Assembly: GCA_947247005.1 (NCBI GenBank)
Contig: OX365956.1
Location: 11,986,089-12,050,088 of the forward strand
Length of the DNA: 64,000 bases
Reading direction: 5' to 3'
Origin: Spisula solida
Lineage: Eukaryota > Mollusca > Bivalvia > Venerida > Mactridae
Shown here: positions 37,517 through 47,984 of the stretch, in pieces
How positions within the stretch are numbered: the stretch's first letter is position 1
How the letters are laid out: each line of letters starts with the position of its first letter
Made by a program: the position numbers and the translations under genes
The notes under the pieces: generated by a model
Seen by the model: the letters and a program-made list of their open reading frames with translations, nothing else
The model's database searches: none
What the model was told of the DNA's origin: nothing

Positions 37517-38094
37517 CTCTAGGGTGTGGATGTTGCACCAGGACAATATTCCTCGCCGTTTATGAGTAACTTAGCACCAACAAATTCCACATTTTTACCA
37601 CTTTCCTTAGCTTTTTTCATTGCCACATAGCAGGGTTTCCTGGCTTCCCGTATAGCACGTGGGAGCTGTGCGCCGATCCCTAGTTTAGCCTTTTTAAGGA
37701 CATTTGCCTTTTCGAAGGAAGCATTCCTGACTTTCTCCTTATCTTGTGGGTAATGGAACTTCGCTACTATTGGACGGGTCTTCTTGGGGTCTTTCAGACC
37801 CACTCGGTGAACACGATCTATCAGTATAGGGGATACGGCCACCTCCGTCATTTCCAAATTGTTAATTATGACGTCATGCACTAATTCATTACAGTTTTCG
37901 TCGTCTCCTCCCTCGGGTATGCCGTAAAACATAAGATTTTCGCGCATTGACCTTGTTTCAAGTTCAGTACCTCGTGCGTCAATTTCATTATTTTGCTTAG
38001 TCACCGTTTTCGATTCCTTAACGATAGTTTCGCATGCCTTTTTTACCTTTTTAATATCGTCATTAGCACGAGTGAATAATTTTAACTGTCACTT
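37517..38094 (-). pseudogene. LINE-2 ORF1, 5'-truncated
   Basis: An open frame enters from a truncated 5' edge (KLFTRANDDIKKVKKACE) and reads through ENLMFYGIPEGG, DRVHRVGLKD, RPIVAKFHYPQDKEKVR and LINGEEY to a TAG. These are the hallmarks of the RRM-like ORF1 protein of L1/CR1-type elements, an RNA-binding chaperone. The N-terminal coiled-coil part is missing. Confidence 0.82.
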
Positions 38095-38268
38095 TTGTAA
38101 TTGCTTTACATGTGTATACATATGTACATGTACAAATGTCCCATTCTTATTAGGCTAAGGTAATCTGAAATATACCCACGCTATGACAGAAAAGAAATAG
38201 GTTGAGAATCATATTCCGCTCACAGCATCATTATACATATATTAATGTACAATAAATCGTACACGTAC

Positions 38269-38595
38269 CTGCATCTACTACGGTTACTGTTTCTGTGCTT
38301 GAATTAAACATCTGGTTGTCATGTCCTACCGACTTACACATGTACTCATAACCGTCATCAGCGTCACTAACAACGAACGAGTGACTCAGTTCACCTATAT
38401 ATGTACAATTATCAGCATCATAACTAATGTCCATAGTATCAGACACAGTTTCAAAATTGTCACCAGGTGTACTCCTAACCATTAGTTCCAACGCCCCTTG
38501 TGGTTTGCCAACTGGTCCTATACAGCTGATAGTCATCTCTACCCCACGATAATATTCATCAAGCGATGTGGATATAGTTGGTTCCGATGCTGTTC
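38269..38595 (-). CDS. exon 22: Ig-like domain, second type
   Basis: Acceptor CTGTTTCAG|GA, donor GCAG|GTACGT, 327 bp, phase 1-1. Three cysteines sit in MTISCIGPVGKPQG, ADNCTYIGEL and DGYEYMCKSVG. The last is a near-canonical D-x-G-x-Y-x-C F-strand. It pairs with exon 21 and is unsplit, although no CBM14 exon follows; the next intron carries LINE-2. Confidence 0.83.
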
Positions 38596-38649
38596 CTGAA
38601 ACAGTAACACTATAGTTTATAGTGTGTACTAACTTTGTTTCCAAGTGTG

Positions 38650-38720
38650 TTAACAATAGTAACTACGGTATGTAGTTTATATTCAAACTCACTTTCGACG
38701 TCCAACTGTGCTGTGGCCTC
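38650..38720 (-). pseudogene. decayed duplicate of the 3' end of exon 21 and its intron flank
   Basis: 38681-38720 (ATTCAAACTCACTTTCGACG...CTGTGGCCTC) matches 39077-39116, the last coding bases, donor site and first intron bases of exon 21. The match fades into 38650-38680, similar to 39032-39076. The duplicate is cut off where the SINE at 38716 begins, so only about 70 bp remain. Confidence 0.75.
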
Positions 38721-38872
38721 CGTAGCTCAGTGTTTAGTGCGCTTGTTGCCTAATCTAGCGACCGGGTTCAAATCCGGGTGGAGGCACATATATATACCCG
38801 CCATGTTTCAGCAGAAAGCTGACTGGCAAACAAAGGCAATGCTCGACAGTTCGGCTCGGCATGTAAATACTA
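38716..38872 (+). mobile_element. tRNA-derived SINE with well-preserved head
   Basis: GCCTCCG...TGGAGGC forms a 7-bp acceptor stem (one G-T). An A-box-like TAGCTCAGTGTT and a B box GGTTCAAATCC lie between, within a 71-base tRNA-like head (38716-38786). The body (CCGCCATGTTTCAGCA, GACTGGCAAACAAAGGC, GCTCGGCAT) is shared with the minus-strand copy at 28500-28638. The anticodon arm is irregular, so it is a SINE head, not a tRNA gene. Confidence 0.8.
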
Positions 38873-39088
38873 GGTCCATATAGAATACCATCATACAGTT
38901 ACAAGTAGCGAACAGCTACTTTCTACATACATGTAGAAATTACAAGATAGATAAAAACTAACTGCATGTTCATTGTTACTAATTGCGATGTTAATAATAA
39001 TATGAAAATCAGCTGACGTTCGAGGATATATTAACAATAATTACTATGGATTTGGAATTACAAATGAAAAGTATAAATTCAAACTCAC

Positions 39089-39403
39089 TTTCGACGTCTA
39101 ACTGCGCTGTAGCCTCAATTTCAACTGTACCATTGTCAACCCGTATCACATAGTCTCCTTTATCTACACAGCCAACAGGATCAAAGTGTGCGCTAATTGT
39201 TGTTGGTTGAAGTACTAAATTTGGTGTGCTTGTATTCGCGTTTATTGGTCCATTCCCTGTCTGGGACTGTGTTACAATGATAGTTTCTCCATTCCGAATT
39301 AGTGCAACATTAGTTGAAGCATCATCAACTGTGATATAATGTGTAGTACAGACTATTGAGGCACTCTCCCCTATCGTACCAACTGTAGTCGTGCAGTCCA
39401 TAT
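39089..39403 (-). CDS. exon 21: Ig-like domain, first type, shifted cysteines
   Basis: Acceptor CCTCTAG|AT, donor GAAA|GTGAGT, 315 bp, phase 1-1. Cysteines occur in MDCTTTVG, SASIVCTTHYI and DPVGCVDKGDYVIRV. The usual F-strand cysteine (Y-x-C) is replaced by Y-V-I while an earlier cysteine is kept. Pairs with exon 22. Confidence 0.83.
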
Positions 39404-39712
39404 CTAGAGGTGTATAACAGGACACAATAATTCATTTAACATACAAAAATGCATTATTAATGCAATTGCTAATACTTATAAATACCAGGACCGTATAATG
39501 GTTAAATTGCGAACATGATAAAAAATTAGTTATTGTGTGGTTTCTCTATTTTATCAGCGTTACTATTGAATTATATAATGAAATTGTTTGTCACAAGCTT
39601 TTATTGTTCGTTCTAAATCCTAAATGCTATCTAAACAGGATGTACAGACAGAGAAGAACTATTTCTTGGTATGCTTGATATACAGCAAACTGGATTTAAG
39701 ATGTTAACTTAC

Positions 39713-39742
39713 ATGGGTCTATATCCAATGGGTCTTCTCGAC
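39713..39742 (-). CDS. exon 20: 30-bp micro-exon (linker)
   Basis: TTCTTTTCAG|GT ... CCAT|GTAAGT bounds 30 bp reading REDPLDIDP, phase 1-1. With its neighbours the junction codons are Cys (from exon 19) and Tyr (into exon 21). Both splice sites are strong and the frame fits, but such a short exon could be chance; its acidic, proline-containing content suits a hinge between CBM14 and Ig. Confidence 0.6.
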
Positions 39743-40869
39743 CTGAAAAGAAACACTTTACTTGAAGTTTGCTTAAAAACTCTTATGATCACGCTCTTAC
39801 TTTATAAAGTAGTGATACAGTCTTAATTGATATTGAGATCTAATTCAAAATTTCATTATAGTATTCGCTGAGGATTGGACTAAATCTAAGATACCTGTAG
39901 TCGTTTTGATATATTCCAGCGGCCTTGAATAAATACGAGGAATGATCAATGCATAACGAGAAAATTCTTACAATTTAAAAACGGTCATTTTGATTTTACT
40001 CAAATTCTAGCTGGAAGTAATAACATACATTAGGAATATTCATGATTACATGCTAAATTTTGCGGATTTTTCACCAATTTCACGCAAATTCAAACCCTCA
40101 CAGTTTGCATGTTAGCAATTGCAATATGATGAAAATTGGTACTTAGAGTCAACTAAGCCTGGAGACGTAATGCATAGGTTATGTTGTCATTTGTTACGTC
40201 AGTCGCGTGTTATCGTTCCATGATAGCGAAAATGACGGGCGACTAAAAATTATCAATGAAATATTTAGTTTTGAAGGAAACAAATTATAATGAAAGTGTG
40301 CACGATGTTCAGAAATCATTTCGTGATCATGTCATGCCAAAAGCTTCTATTTGTGTACGTAATAATGTATTCCAAGAAGACTGGAAAAGGGCTAGTGGTA
40401 TAACGCAAAGTGGGCGAAACGTGACGTCGACGTTGTAACTACACACGAAAAGGTTGGATGTTCTGAACGAAATTCCTAAGGATGACTATCGCGAATCACT
40501 TTTTTCTAATATATGTTTTAACCACCGCATATAATAATTTTAGAAAATAACAAGTAATAGGAAAGTTATACTCATGTTCTCGTTATATATTGATCATCCC
40601 TCGTTATATGTACACAAATGTATTATAGTAGAGATACATACTAAATTGATTTTAAAAATGATTAAAACATGTACAGTCACGGCCTAACTTTTAAAATGGA
40701 TTGTGAAACATGTTTTCTAACTTATATTAACAGCTATCGACACTTCATTTCTGAGAGTATCCTTTCTGAGCGAGCCCGAGTCCCAGTCCTCGAAATGTAC
40801 CTAGTTTGTGCTAAAACAAATGAAAATGTCAGAGATTACAAAACTATTATAATTTATAAGAAAACTTAC
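39743..40869. other. intron 19: dispersed-repeat fragment, otherwise unassigned
   Basis: 40062-40150 matches, in reverse, the repeat near 7660-7765. The remainder is AT-rich with no further exon. Confidence 0.5.
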
Positions 40870-41049
40870 ATCTGCCCTTATCTTTACAATCGACACACGC
40901 TGGTGTACCATAATCATAACATTCGTCAGATCCCGGACATAATTTGTAAGGACTCAGCCTCTTATTTCCCATAGTACAAGTAAATCTACCTCGGCAATCA
41001 AATGGATGTGGCAATGCACTGCCAATATCCTCATTATCGCATATGCTTT
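40870..41049 (-). CDS. exon 19: CBM14-like chitin-binding domain
   Basis: Acceptor ATTTGTAG|AA, donor AGAT|GTAAGT, 180 bp, phase 1-1. Reads SICDNEDIGSALPHPFDC, RFTCTMGNKRLSPYKLC, then DECYDYG and ACVDCKDKG. HP-x-x-C, the next C and the C-P box follow the peritrophin-A pattern. It closes the R/Q-type Ig pair of exons 17-18, as exons 10 and 25 close theirs. Confidence 0.83.
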
Positions 41050-41124
41050 CTACAAATAAGTGAACATATATGCAAGTCAATATGTACATGCCCGACCAAC
41101 ACACGTGATATATAACGCTATTTA

Positions 41125-41725
41125 CAGTCTGACAGATTGACTGATTAGACAAGTTTTGGTCTCCCACATACAGCCTGACAGAGTTCCTGATTAAATCAGT
41201 TATGGCCTTCCACATACAGCCTGACATAATACATGTTTTAGACCAGTTATGGTCTCCCACATACAGCGTGACATATCGCCTGATTAGACCAGTTATGGTC
41301 TCCCACATACAGCATGACATATTGCCTGATTAGACCAGTTATGGTCTCCCACATACAGCCTGACATATCGCCTGATTAGACCAGTTATGGTCTCCCATAT
41401 ACAGCCTGACATATCGCCTGATTAGACCAGTTATGGTCTCCCACATACAGCCTGACATATTGCCTGATTAGACCAGTTATGGTCTCCCACATACAGCCTG
41501 ACATATCGCCTGATTAGACCAGTTATGGTCTCCCACATACAGCCTGACATATTGCCTGATTAAATCAGTTATGGTCTCCCACATACAGCCTGACATATCG
41601 CCTGATTAAATCAGTTATGGTCTCCCACAAACAGCCTGACAGATCGCCTGATTAGAGCAGTTATGGTCTCCCACATACAGCCTGACAGGTCGCCTGATCA
41701 GACCAGTTATGGTCTTCCACATTCT
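41125..41725. repeat. 46-bp intronic minisatellite (about 13 copies)
   Basis: The unit GTTATGGTCTCCCACATACA + GCCTGACATATCGCCTGATT + AGACCA repeats with point changes (ATTGCC/ATCGCC, AAATCA/AGACCA). It lies in the intron between exons 18 and 19. Confidence 0.95.
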
Positions 41726-41884
41726 CCATATCCAGAACTTAACTTACTGTATCTGTTAAAAAAACTCGATTTAATTTGTTTGTTGTAACGTGGTCAGGCG
41801 GACACAGTGTATATGAGTAATTAATACATCAATTAATGTATTTCCAATTTTTAGATTTGCCAATTTGTGATATCCATGACTTAC

Positions 41885-42220
41885 CTGAAACAACATAAAT
41901 GATTTCCGCGTCCACTTGACTACTGTCGGCGTCTTCCACCACACAGCGAAAGGTAGTTTTATTCCAATCTGCTGTGTATGTATTCACAAATGCTATTGTT
42001 TTAACGTTGGTACACATCGATAAATCATATTCTATAATGGGATAGGTTGCTGTTTCAATATCAGTCAAGTTCTCAAACTGTCCATTTTTGTTTGTTTGAA
42101 AGAAAATGGAAGCATTGTTAGATCCAAGTTCAGCCGTACATAAAGTTTCGAAACCGGCCCAGGGATTGCTACCTTCCACCATATCAACGGATAAATCAAT
42201 AGTTGGTATCCCAGAGGTCC
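41885..42220 (-). CDS. exon 18: Ig-like domain, second type
   Basis: Acceptor ATTTACAG|GG, donor TCAG|GTAAGT, 336 bp, phase 1-1. Cysteines occur in FETLCTAELGSNNAS, YDLSMCTNVKT and WNKTTFRCVVEDAD. TAELG at the first cysteine closely matches exon 15, and WN before the third matches exons 13 and 16. Unsplit; followed by the CBM14 exon. Confidence 0.84.
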
Positions 42221-42734
42221 CTGTAAATGATACAGATAAAGCTGTGTAAAGTTTATAGGATACTTGACATTTGACATTTTCGAATGTCAAATCAAGATTT
42301 TTAACATTTATTATTCGAGTTGGTATTCGAATAAGATGTCTCAAAATTAGTATTAATGTTTGCACAGCATTCATTGTGACATTCGACATTTTTCGCCGAT
42401 GTACTTGTAAATATAAAATGTCTTCAACAATCATTTGCTTTCGATTCATCTGCTTTCGATTTACCCGATTTCATTATTTCCAAATACACTTATTAAAAGT
42501 TATAAGTACACCAACACAGTAAATAGCGATACATGCAAATAGTGTATATCATTTTGCTTCTAGCTTGAAATATTACACAATATAGATCTACAACATGCAT
42601 GATATTATGTTTATTTTAAAGTTATTATGTTTAAATATGTCAGGAATTGTAAGTAGTGAAGTATTTTATGTCTCCGTATCGTAGATGTGGGGTTTATTAC
42701 TTAATACATGCATGTCAATCGGTCGGTGGTTGGT

Positions 42735-43060
42735 AGACTAAATGTTTTCCGATCAATAACTACAGAACGATCGGACCTAGAGCCCACAAACTTTTAGAGT
42801 AAGTTGTTCATCATCAGTAGATGACCCCCATTGATTTCGAGGTCGCTATGATTCAAAGGTCAAAATTACCTTGACCTTCGAATACACAACGGTTTCTGAT
42901 CCACAACGTAAGAACCGTGAATCCTAAGATCGTAAAACTTCACAGACTGGTTGCTGATTATCAAGAGAAGTGTTCTACAAATTTGTAGGTCAATAGGTCA
43001 AAGGTCAAGGTCGGTATGGCCTTAAGTATACACGGCTATTCGGTTGTCATAAGACATGCA
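42735..43060. repeat. two degenerate units of about 145 bp (GGTCAAGGTC-containing)
   Basis: TTTTCCGATCAATAACTACA with AGAACG (42747) and TTTCTGATCCACAACGTAAG with AACC (42892) start two similar units. Each includes a TAGATGA/CTGGTTG-like middle and AGGTCAAA near the end. This repeat style is common in bivalve genomes (family knowledge). Intronic. Confidence 0.7.
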
Positions 43061-43409
43061 TATTTTACAAACATCTCTTGTTCTTTATGTTTTTGGGTTT
43101 TGGTATTGTTGGACAATGTGTAATCAACATTTCAAGACATTGTACAATACATAGTGTTATGCACGTGCGTTTTTCTGAATTTTGAGAATTCACGGGTCTT
43201 GGCTTACACCAAGCCAAATACAAATATCCAAATATCGGATACTGTGGTTATACTACTCGCATGAACACATGAAAAAAAATAACAAGCTATCGCGTTTTAT
43301 AAAAATGATACAAGCGTAACATGTTGGTGTACTAATAACTTTTAATGAGTGTAGTTGTACGAGCATTGCAATTAATATACATACATTTGTATGTCAATTA
43401 TCAATCCAA

Positions 43410-44425
43410 GAGCACCGCCTTGTGAATGCAGACGCTCATCTGATTCCTGAGCACCGCCTTGTGACTGCAGACGCTCATCTAATTCCTGAGCACCGCCTTG
43501 TGACTGCAGACGCTCATCTGATTCCTAAGCACCGCCTTGTGAATGCAGACGCTCATCTGATTCCTGAGCACCGCCTTGTGAATACAGACGCTCATCTGAT
43601 TGTGAATGCAGACGCTCATCTGATTCCTGAGCACCGCCTTGTGAATGCAGACGCTCATCTGATTCCTGAGCACCGCCTTGTGAATGCAGACGCTCATCTG
43701 ATTGTGAATGCAGACGCTCATCTGATTCCTGAGCACCGCCTTGTGAATACAGACGCTCATCTGATTCCTGAGCACCGCCTTGTGAATGCAGACGCTCATC
43801 TGATTGTGAATACAGACGCTCATCTGATTCCTGAGCACCGCCTTGTGAATACAGATGCTCATCTGATTGTGAATGCAGACGCTCATCTGATTCCTGAGCA
43901 CCGCCTTGTGACTGCAGACGCTCATCTTATTCCTGAGCACCGCCTTGTGACTGCAGACGCTCATCTGATTCCTAAGCACCGCCTTGTGAATGCAGACGCT
44001 CATCTGATTCCTGAGCACCGCCTTGTGAATGCAGACGCTCATCTGATTCCTGAGCACCGCCTTGTGAATACAGACGCTCATCTGATTGTGAATGCAGACG
44101 CTCATCTGATTCCTGAGCACCGCCTTGTGAATGCAGACGCTCATCTGATTCCTGAGCACCGCCTTGTGAATACAGACGCTCATCTGATTCCTGAGCACCG
44201 CCTTGTGAATGCAGACGCTCATCTGATTGTGAATGCAGACGCTCATCTGATTCATGAGCACCGCCTTGTGAATACAGACGCTCATCTGATTCCTGAGCAC
44301 CGCCTTGTGAATGCAGACGCTCATCTGATTGTGAATGCAGACGCTCATCTGATTCCTGAGCACCGCCTTGTGAATACAGACGCTCATCTGATTGTGAATG
44401 CAGACGCTCATCTGATTCCTGTTGT
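43410..44425. repeat. mixed 39/24-bp intronic minisatellite
   Basis: The long unit (39 bp) is GAATGCAGACGCTCATCTGA + TTCCTGAGCACCGCCTTGT. The short unit (24 bp) lacks CCTGAGCACCGCCTT (15 bp). Both lengths are multiples of three, so a 343-codon plus frame and a 310-codon minus frame stay open by arithmetic. The variant CCTAAGCACC recurs at 43524 and 43971 (447 bp: nine long plus four short units). It lies between exons 17 and 18. Confidence 0.96.
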
Positions 44426-44650
44426 GGTAAAAAGGCCAATACCCAATGCATAAAGTAGGACATAAGTGTGCGTTTTGCTTTACGCAGTAAGGTATTGATG
44501 TTGAATAAGTGTTGCAAGTTTTAAAGCAATATGGTTAATCGTATAGGAGAAAGGTTTACCTAAACATAAGACGAATAACCAACAAGTCCAAACGTTCAAA
44601 ATACAGAAGGGGATTATGTTTCTTGCTTTAAATGTACATTAATTCCTTAC

Positions 44651-44941
44651 ATTGTATTTCCAACGAAGTCTTAGCTTGTGCCTCTTCACTGGTGCCGCTT
44701 GTTTTACAGTAGTAAACACCATTGTCACCACATTTAATAGTCTTCAGAATTGTCAATTTAGCGATGGTTTCATTAATCTCATTTTCAACAATATATACGT
44801 CTTCAGTATCCTTAATGTCTGCTGGATCTTCACCATGTGTTATCACAATATCCGTCAATCCCACCATACCCTCAATAATACATGTCATGGTGTAGTTCAC
44901 TCCAATGACTCCTACACCGCTTATTTCTTCAAAATAAATGG
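44651..44941 (-). CDS. exon 17: V-like Ig domain, first type
   Basis: Acceptor CCTTTGCAG|CC, donor CAAT|GTAAGG, 291 bp, phase 1-1. Cysteines sit in NYTMTCIIEGM and in TIKCGDNGVYYCKTSG. The latter holds the canonical D-x-G-x-Y-x-C F-strand signature of V-type Ig domains plus an extra upstream cysteine. Pairs with exon 18. Confidence 0.86.
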
Positions 44942-45053
44942 CTGCAAAGGAACATGAGCATTCCTGTCGATAGGTGTAATAGTTTGTTTTAGTATGCATG
45001 TGTAGTGTTTAGTAAATAAAACTTAAACTTTCAAACGTAGACTGTAAAAATAA

Positions 45054-45320
45054 ATGGCAGCACTTAACTTGAACAACTAAAACAACACAAAACACAATCA
45101 CATAGACACAACTGAACGAGAAAATGAAACTAAACCTCGGAATGTCCGAGTTTCAGCTGTCAAAATACCGTAAAACATAGTTTCAGCTACTGTAAACCTA
45201 GAAACTATTTCGCGCGATTTAAGTTCGCGGAGTTCGCGAGTGGTAGAAAATCGCGAAAGTAAGTAGCCGCGAAAATGTTCAGAACATGAAAAACGCGAAA
45301 GTTCCTCGTTTTGAATGAAA
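45054..45320. repeat. two adjoining dispersed-repeat fragments
   Basis: 45054-45180 (GGCAGCACTTAACTTGAACA...) resembles 53228-53345 (GGCAGCACTCAACTTAACCA...). 45185-45310 is rich in CGCGAA words (TTCGCGGAGTTCGCGAG, GTAGCCGCGAAAATGTTC) and resembles 47985-48100. Both are intronic and non-coding. Confidence 0.6.
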
Positions 45321-45722
45321 TTCATAGAGTTTGTGCTCGATGTAAATCGAAAATAAAATGATTCCTTCTTGTGTTGGTGTTGTTTAATTTAAATATTCTT
45401 TTCAATTGCTATGTCTATATAACCTTTATAGTAAATTGCAGTTGATAATCGCTTATTATCTAATTAATTCATATAAACTAATATCACAGTTGCTGCATAA
45501 TTACTTGGTCATTGAACACACATTAATAAAGATATAAAGAAACAGATACATACTACGGGAAGTTAAACACAGTAATGATGCAGTTTGTGACAGTTTAGAC
45601 AAATTGTTAATTATTTTGTATTCAATGGACAAAAACAATCGTTAGACTATAGATCTCAGTAGCTGGCCAATCAGCATGAAGAAAAAGTGTTGAATAAATC
45701 CCGTATACAACACTTTGCTGTG

Positions 45723-46638
45723 GTATATACACTTAACCAATGTTCTAACTACACCGACTAGAAAAGTGAATATCTCTGAAACCGTTGTATTAATTCACAC
45801 TATTTTTTGAAAACAAGTCGAAATTGTTGGTAGGATGTTTTTGCAACCCAGTCTGTGTAATATTGAGCACCGAGGCATGGCGATATACAGTATCGATTTT
45901 TGTACACGTGCTATTGAATGTTTTAACTTTGGTAATCCAAACACGGACTCGTCTTCTGAAAAGGGGAGACATGTTTTCATGCTGAGTATCTATCACAACT
46001 AAAAATCAACGTGCTTATTTAGTATACCTCTAATCGGATTAGTCCATATTTTAAAGTACAACAATATGCATAACCTAGAAATTTACCTATTGTGGTTCGT
46101 GTTGACGGGGGATATACCTGCTACTGATAATCTTGTTATCTTTGGTTTTAGAATATGGGTGTAAAATTCAACCACAAACATTACCAGTTCATCATTTGGT
46201 ATTTATTTTATTATATCAACATGAAAACACCAATATAATGTCGTTTTTAGTGTAGGGACTGAAACCAAAAGTAAAAACATTTAGTGTTTTATCCTCTGTC
46301 AACTCAAACCACCTCACCAACGACCCTTTACCATGACCTTTTCTTCAAATGATATACTAGCCATGTTATGTTTTTCTGATAGGACGATCGACTAAGAAGC
46401 GATTTATAACATGGAATCGAATTCCCGCCTAAAATTTCATAGCACGCGTACAAAATAGGATATTGCACCGTCATGCCTCGGTACACATTATTCTACCGAG
46501 TGACTTGTAAAAACATCATAATATTGTAGACGATATCGATTTAGACCCTTTCACAAAAAATCACGTGGTTCAATGCAACGGTTCCAGAAATATTCAAATT
46601 TAAATTCGGTGTAGTTAGAACATTGGTCAAGTGTATAA
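45723..46638. mobile_element. foldback-type DNA element, about 0.9 kb
   Basis: The left end (ACACTTAACCAATGTTCTAA, CTACACCGA...) is mirrored at the right (TCGGTGTAGTTAGAACATTG). Similarity continues inward for about 280 bp (GCACCGAGGCATGGCG versus the reverse complement near 46470). The middle has no recognisable transposase. Intronic, between exons 16 and 17. Confidence 0.78.
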
Positions 46639-47773
46639 CAATAGATTGCTATATACTATAGTAGGCCAAGCAAAATAATTGAGCATAGCTATAATAATGT
46701 ATACATGCATTTAGCACAGAAAATGTGGATGCCAAACATTTTTGATACCAAGCTTAGGTTAGTCTATATTATAACAATACTATATTTTAAACAAGTAACT
46801 AATTGGACTTATTAGAATACATGTACATGTATATCAAACCTTTCTACATTTGTTCATAATTACTGTCATAAATTGAGACAACAATTGTGATAGATAATTA
46901 ACCAATCAAGGTATTGCCAACATCTCTGCTGAGTGCTGACAACATTATCAGTATAGGGTGAATGCAGTGGTAGCTTCTATGACTACAGTACAACCTCTCT
47001 AGAGGACATATGTAGTGCAACAACCTCTGTATAACACAACCTTCAAAGTTACTTGAAGTTATACATGTATATAATTTTGTAAATTCTGTAGGGCAACAAC
47101 TTCTAAAAACTGACCAATATTTGCAGCCCACAAAGGGTCTCACTCTAAAGAGGTTGTTCTGTACTATTGTGTCTTCAATAATTACGTGTACGGTGTAGAT
47201 TACCCCTCTCTTCTTAGACATCGTTTCAACAGAGTAGAACTTAAAACCAACTAAACGATTTAAAAAACAAATTGTAGGGGTTCCAATGGTGACTGCAGGT
47301 GATTGAAGTAAATAACTTTCATACCAACACAACCCATAATTAACAAATTAGGACCTCACCTCCAAGACCACCTCAAAATAAAGACCACTACTTTCTGTCC
47401 ACTGACTTGCACATTATTCAACCTCAAATTCACAGTGAAATTGCTCCTATATGAAGAACACCTCTTTTTACAAGATTGGCTCAGAATTAACCATTTTTCA
47501 TTCCGTTTTCATCTGTTTGCTCTTTGACAGAATGATGCAATCACTCAACATTATTGAGATAAGTTTTTTACAGTCCCAAGAAGGAATTTCATTATTGGGT
47601 TTTACTGTAAATAGCTTAATTTTGCCACTTAGATCTTTATATGCATCATGCAACACTTCACATATAACACCAGCACTTAAATGGTTTATCATACCCTATG
47701 TACCGGGTACTGGTCGATTTATAGGCAAAGTGTACCTGATAAACAAAGATTATTTATCTATAGTCTAAGTCAG
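46639..47773. other. intron 16, middle: degenerate CAACCTCT repeats
   Basis: 46990-47180 has several words of the type CAACCTCT or GGTTGTT in both orientations (ACAACCTCTCTAGAGGACAT; AAGAGGTTGTTCTGTAC), suggesting an old inverted repeat. No exon with suitable splice sites was found; the 144-codon frame at 46898-47332 has no Ig features. Confidence 0.45.
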
Positions 47774-47839
47774 ATAGAACGACTCGTAGGTGTTGATATG
47801 GGATTAAAATCCCATATACAACACCTACTCATGTTCTAT
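47774..47839. repeat. hairpin (foldback) element, 66 bp
   Basis: ATAGAAC...GTAGGTGTTGATATGGGAT TAAA ATCCCATATACAACACCTAC...GTTCTAT. The arms pair almost fully around a 4-base loop. Confidence 0.85.
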
Positions 47840-47984
47840 CCTATACATGTTTGACAGGGCTTAACAAAGGGACAAAGGATTAGCCGAAGGTGAGAACATT
47901 GTTTAAGCGACAATTATATACTGTACAATACGTGAAAGCATTTATGTGATAGATTGTAACAAAAGTGAATTTGTCACTATGCGA

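Larger units (their letters stand above)
33790..38094 (-). mobile_element. LINE-2: 4.3-kb broken APE-type non-LTR retrotransposon in intron 22
   Basis: Lies in the large intron between exons 22 and 23, in the same orientation as the gene. Order: ORF1 (to 37517), endonuclease, RT, C-terminal domain (to 34143), then a 3' UTR ending at AATAAACTTTCGTATTCGTA (minus strand, 33811 downward), a tail style seen in molluscan LINEs. The 5' end is truncated inside ORF1 near 38094. Several frameshifts and at least one stop inactivate ORF2. Confidence 0.9.

Noticed and set aside
38716..38786. Functional tRNA gene
   Set aside because: The acceptor stem pairs well, but the anticodon arm is irregular, and the same head plus body occurs at 28500-28638, so it is a SINE.
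43422..44517. 343-codon plus frame and 310-codon minus frame
   Set aside because: Both follow from the 39/24-bp minisatellite and are open by arithmetic. They lie in an intron of the minus-strand gene.
46898..47332. 144-codon minus-strand frame as a further exon of the large gene
   Set aside because: No Ig, sushi or CBM14 signature, no phase-1 splice sites around it, and it overlaps a degenerate CAACCTCT repeat.
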